Source of the DNA: JAYUHK01 sp043778415
GTDB lineage: Bacteria > Bacteroidota > Bacteroidia > Chitinophagales > Saprospiraceae
DNA length: 15,661 nt
Assembly: GCA_043778415.1 (NCBI GenBank)
Contig: JAYWGG010000264.1
Span: forward strand, 1-15,661
Direction: 5' to 3'
Part shown: piece by piece, positions 15,203 through 15,661 of the stretch
Layout of the letters: every line of letters begins with the position of its first letter
Position numbering within the stretch: position 1 is the first letter of the stretch
The notes under the pieces: model-generated
Told to the model about the DNA's origin: nothing
Databases searched by the model: none
Seen by the model: only the letters and a program-made list of their open reading frames with translations
Position numbers and translations under genes: made by a program

Positions 15203-15241
15203 AAGGTTCAACCTTCATGTTCATTTCAACGCGTCGCGTTG
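15203..15241. repeat. Two short palindromes after the Rpn-type gene
   Basis: AAGGTT-C-AACCTT (15203-15215) and CAACGCG-T-CGCGTTG (15227-15241) are perfect short inverted repeats within the 238-bp gap (15154-15391) that follows the Rpn-type gene. A run of seven A comes after the second, and no T-tract on the plus strand supports a terminator for this gene. On the minus strand the second stem is preceded by seven T rather than followed by them. The rest of the gap is A/T-rich and shows no gene. Confidence 0.55.
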
Positions 15242-15391
15242 CGTTCAAAAAAAGCCCCGTGATTGATTGAATTTATTGGAAAAACTTATTTTCTCTTCAT
15301 TCTTTATCTTCACTGATGCCTCTTAATTTTCAGATCTTTTATTCGCATTTCAATTTCTGACGAATATAATAACTTTCCCACCCAAAAAGAG

Positions 15392-15661
15392 CTATTGAAT
15401 GACAAACTTATGCACACTTTTGTATTTGTTGCCGTCGTTGATGCTCAAAAAATACAATCCTTGCGCAAGCCGTGACACATCAAAAGTCGCCGTTTTTTTG
15501 CCCGTAAAAGGCGGATTCAGTACCTCCTGCTGCACGAGCTGCCCCAAGACATTAAAAATAGCGACGTTGTAGGGTTTGAAGTCGGGCGTTTCGTAGAGAA
15601 GCGTCAGATAGGTAGAAGCGGGATTCGGGAAAAGACTTTGAATGTCGAGCGCGCCTACAGA
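15392..15661 (-). CDS. C-terminal end of a type IX secretion cargo protein (sorting domain), 5' end outside window
   Basis: These are the last 89 codons of a minus-strand gene that continues beyond the window, ending in TAG (15392-15394). The translation shows the type A type IX secretion sorting domain: LFPNPASTYLTLLYE near the start, then YNVAIFNVLGQLV, SRLAQGLYFLSI, and the basic tail with KSVHKFVIQ. This domain directs the protein through the outer membrane, after which it is usually cleaved and the cargo is attached to the surface or released. What the cargo does lies upstream of the visible part. It fits with the PorP/SprF-like gene at 3223, though nothing ties this cargo to that protein specifically. 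Confidence 0.9.
   Translation of the reverse strand, partial: SVGALDIQSLFPNPASTYLTLLYETPDFKPYNVAIFNVLGQLVQQEVLNPPFTGKKTATFDVSRLAQGLYFLSINDGNKYKSVHKFVIQ

Noticed and set aside
14820..15248. Minus-strand open frames opposite and beyond the end of the Rpn-type gene
   Set aside because: Ser/Phe/Leu-rich shadow translations with no motifs; the plus-strand gene is well supported.

Overview
The window looks like a chromosomal stretch of a Bacteroidota bacterium, probably a gliding or type IX-secreting lineage in the Saprospiria/Cytophagia/Chitinophagia range; the exact taxon is not resolved. The reasons are a PorP/SprF family protein, the end of a type IX secretion cargo protein, a GLPGLI-family gene paired with a carboxypeptidase-regulatory/TonB-type outer-membrane receptor, a periplasmic beta-propeller sensor kinase of the LytS type, TAnnTTTG-type promoter elements and very A/T-rich intergenic DNA. 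There are no rRNA or tRNA genes, no CRISPR array, no prophage and no complete insertion sequence.

Layout. Bases 1-246 hold one copy of a 235-bp dispersed repeat that runs into the stop codon of a minus-strand SH3-like lipoprotein gene (244-681). Next, also on the minus strand, come a flavin reductase-like protein (970-1854) and a membrane-anchored endonuclease/exonuclease/phosphatase-family protein (1886-2884), the latter transcribed first. A promoter region separates these from a plus-strand PorP/SprF-like gene (3223-4287). That gene ends convergently with queG (minus, 4371-5303) over a shared bidirectional-looking terminator. Divergent from queG is a plus-strand run: an unrecognised lipoprotein (5336-6118), a GLPGLI-family protein (6225-7009) and a large TonB-type beta-barrel protein (7006-9722). 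The last two overlap by an ATGA junction. Their natural ATG starts are both one base out of frame with the rest of the gene, in each case across a run of seven A. Then come a long A/T hairpin, the second repeat copy (9842-10076), a perfect 13-bp stem-loop, and the convergent 3' end of a 1062-residue sensor histidine kinase (10129-13317, minus) with no response regulator beside it.

Upstream of the kinase is a 565-bp region with two short tandem-repeat pairs in opposite orientation. After it comes a 63-residue cysteine-rich zinc-ribbon-like protein (13883-14074), a perfect 19-bp inverted repeat (14106-14164) and an Rpn/PD-(D/E)XK nuclease-family gene with a good phylum-type promoter (14263-15153). 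The window closes with the C-terminal 89 residues of a type IX secretion cargo protein on the minus strand (15392-15661).

How the parts relate. Most of the products belong to the envelope: two lipoproteins, a PorP-like outer-membrane protein, a TonB-type barrel with its GLPGLI partner, a periplasm-facing kinase, a membrane-tethered phosphodiesterase-fold protein and a secreted cargo. QueG (tRNA queuosine) and the flavin reductase are cytoplasmic housekeeping functions. I do not see a clear new defence or biosynthetic system. The most notable signals are the paired A7 frame breaks, the repeat that abuts a stop codon, the opposed repeat pairs upstream of the orphan kinase, and the perfect palindrome and small zinc-ribbon gene near the Rpn nuclease.
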